This document shows positions 63,653-64,000 of a stretch of DNA of 64,000 nt, piece after piece (positions within the stretch are counted from its first letter, which is position 1; every line of letters begins with the position of its first letter). Under the pieces are notes generated by a model, which made no database searches, was not told the origin of the DNA, and saw only the letters and a program-made list of their open reading frames with translations. A program made the translations under genes and the position numbers. The DNA lies in the NCBI RefSeq assembly GCF_029892045.1, contig NZ_CP120368.1, positions 60,001 to 124,000 on the forward strand, written 5' to 3'. The DNA comes from Sinorhizobium numidicum. GTDB lineage: Bacteria; Pseudomonadota; Alphaproteobacteria; Rhizobiales; Rhizobiaceae.

Positions 63653-64000
63653 TCAGTTGCTGCTTGCGGCGGAAACCTGGCGCTCGGCGCGCTCGCAATT
63701 CGGGGTGCAGGAAAGAACGCTCCGCACCGTCTGCCTATAGACGCGCAGGGTATTGCCTTCATCGATCGATACCAGAATACGCTCGTCGACGATGGCGTTT
63801 CCATCCTGGTCGAGAATGACGAGATTGGTCGTGCCGAAATTGCGCCCTGTGAGCACGATCGTTTTCGCGTCCGCCACCGTCGCATCCGCAACCTCCGAAT
63901 TGCCGATGATCACCTTGCTGACCGGCCGGTCGAGCTTCAGCACGCGCGCGTGATCCATATAGACGCGCATCATCTCTTCCGCACGCACCCCACAGGGAGC
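63653..64000 (-). CDS. Secretin-type pilus protein N-domain (CpaC/RcpA-like), cut by the window end
   Basis: The frame stays open to the window edge, so the N-terminal signal peptide is missing. The visible part is the pilus-formation N-domain: MRVYMDHARVLKLDRPVSKV, IIGNSEVADATVADAKTIVL, TGRNFGTTNLVILDQDGNAI, VDERILVSIDEGNTLRVYRQ. This is the N-domain of CpaC/RcpA outer-membrane secretins. The protein ends about 25 residues later with two Cys (SCTPNCERAE), so no secretin barrel follows: this is a short stand-alone N-domain protein, as seen in some rhizobial Tad loci. Confidence 0.85.
   Translation of the reverse strand, partial: APCGVRAEEMMRVYMDHARVLKLDRPVSKVIIGNSEVADATVADAKTIVLTGRNFGTTNLVILDQDGNAIVDERILVSIDEGNTLRVYRQTVRSVLSCTPNCERAERQVSAASSN

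Overview
The window reads as a chromosomal segment of an alphaproteobacterium of the Rhizobiaceae, most likely Sinorhizobium (Ensifer). This rests on the 23S-5S-tRNA-fMet order, a short helix-9 insertion in the 23S rRNA, RIME-like palindromic repeats, a two-Ku/LigD end-joining locus, and many promoter-like motifs of the form GGAAC-N16/17-NGTT, the signature of the alphaproteobacterial general-stress sigma factor EcfG (RpoE2 in S. meliloti). Species cannot be fixed by eye.

Layout. 1-3.5 kb: end of an rRNA operon (23S, 5S, tRNA-fMet, terminator), abutting a broken MscS-type channel gene. 4-6.9 kb: a small HlyD/membrane-protein operon and small ORFs, one frameshifted. 7-14.6 kb: a TolB-like/TPR regulator-like protein and exported or envelope proteins (DUF2092, DUF1254, an alpha/beta-hydrolase lipoprotein, an outer-membrane beta-barrel, DUF2721). 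14.7-15.4 kb: a decayed adenylate cyclase. 15.8-33.9 kb: a glycoconjugate cluster (pyruvyl-transferase-like, FrhB-like, circularly permuted glycosidase-like, inositol-phosphate synthase, dehydrogenases, three nucleotide-sugar epimerase/decarboxylase genes, four glycosyltransferases, methyltransferase, and a PRTase-like/kinase-like fusion). 33.9-48.8 kb: a stress island (CYP152-type P450, DUF892 protein, Ku-LigD plus a second Ku, dehydrogenases, nucleotidyltransferase/phosphoesterase pair, tiny proteins). 49-51.2 kb: a Zn/Cd/Pb-type P-type ATPase with a MerR-type promoter. 51.4-62.2 kb: nucleoside uptake and salvage (ABC transporter, cdd, purine nucleoside phosphorylase, deoC, deoA, upp, add, deoB). 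62.3-64 kb: start of a Tad/Flp pilus locus (two TadE/G-like proteins and a CpaC-like protein cut by the window end).

The most notable result comes from reading promoters. Fifteen GGAAC...NGTT sites with nearly invariant spacing sit in front of transcription units from 15.8 to 48.7 kb, on both strands. They precede four of the five units of the glycan cluster and most units of the repair/stress island. This suggests that about 33 kb is one physically clustered general-stress regulon, including an undescribed stress-induced inositol/xylose-type glycoconjugate pathway. Within it lie two unusual proteins: a glycosidase whose TIM-barrel halves are in swapped order, and a fusion of a phosphoribosyltransferase-like fold to a kinase-like domain.
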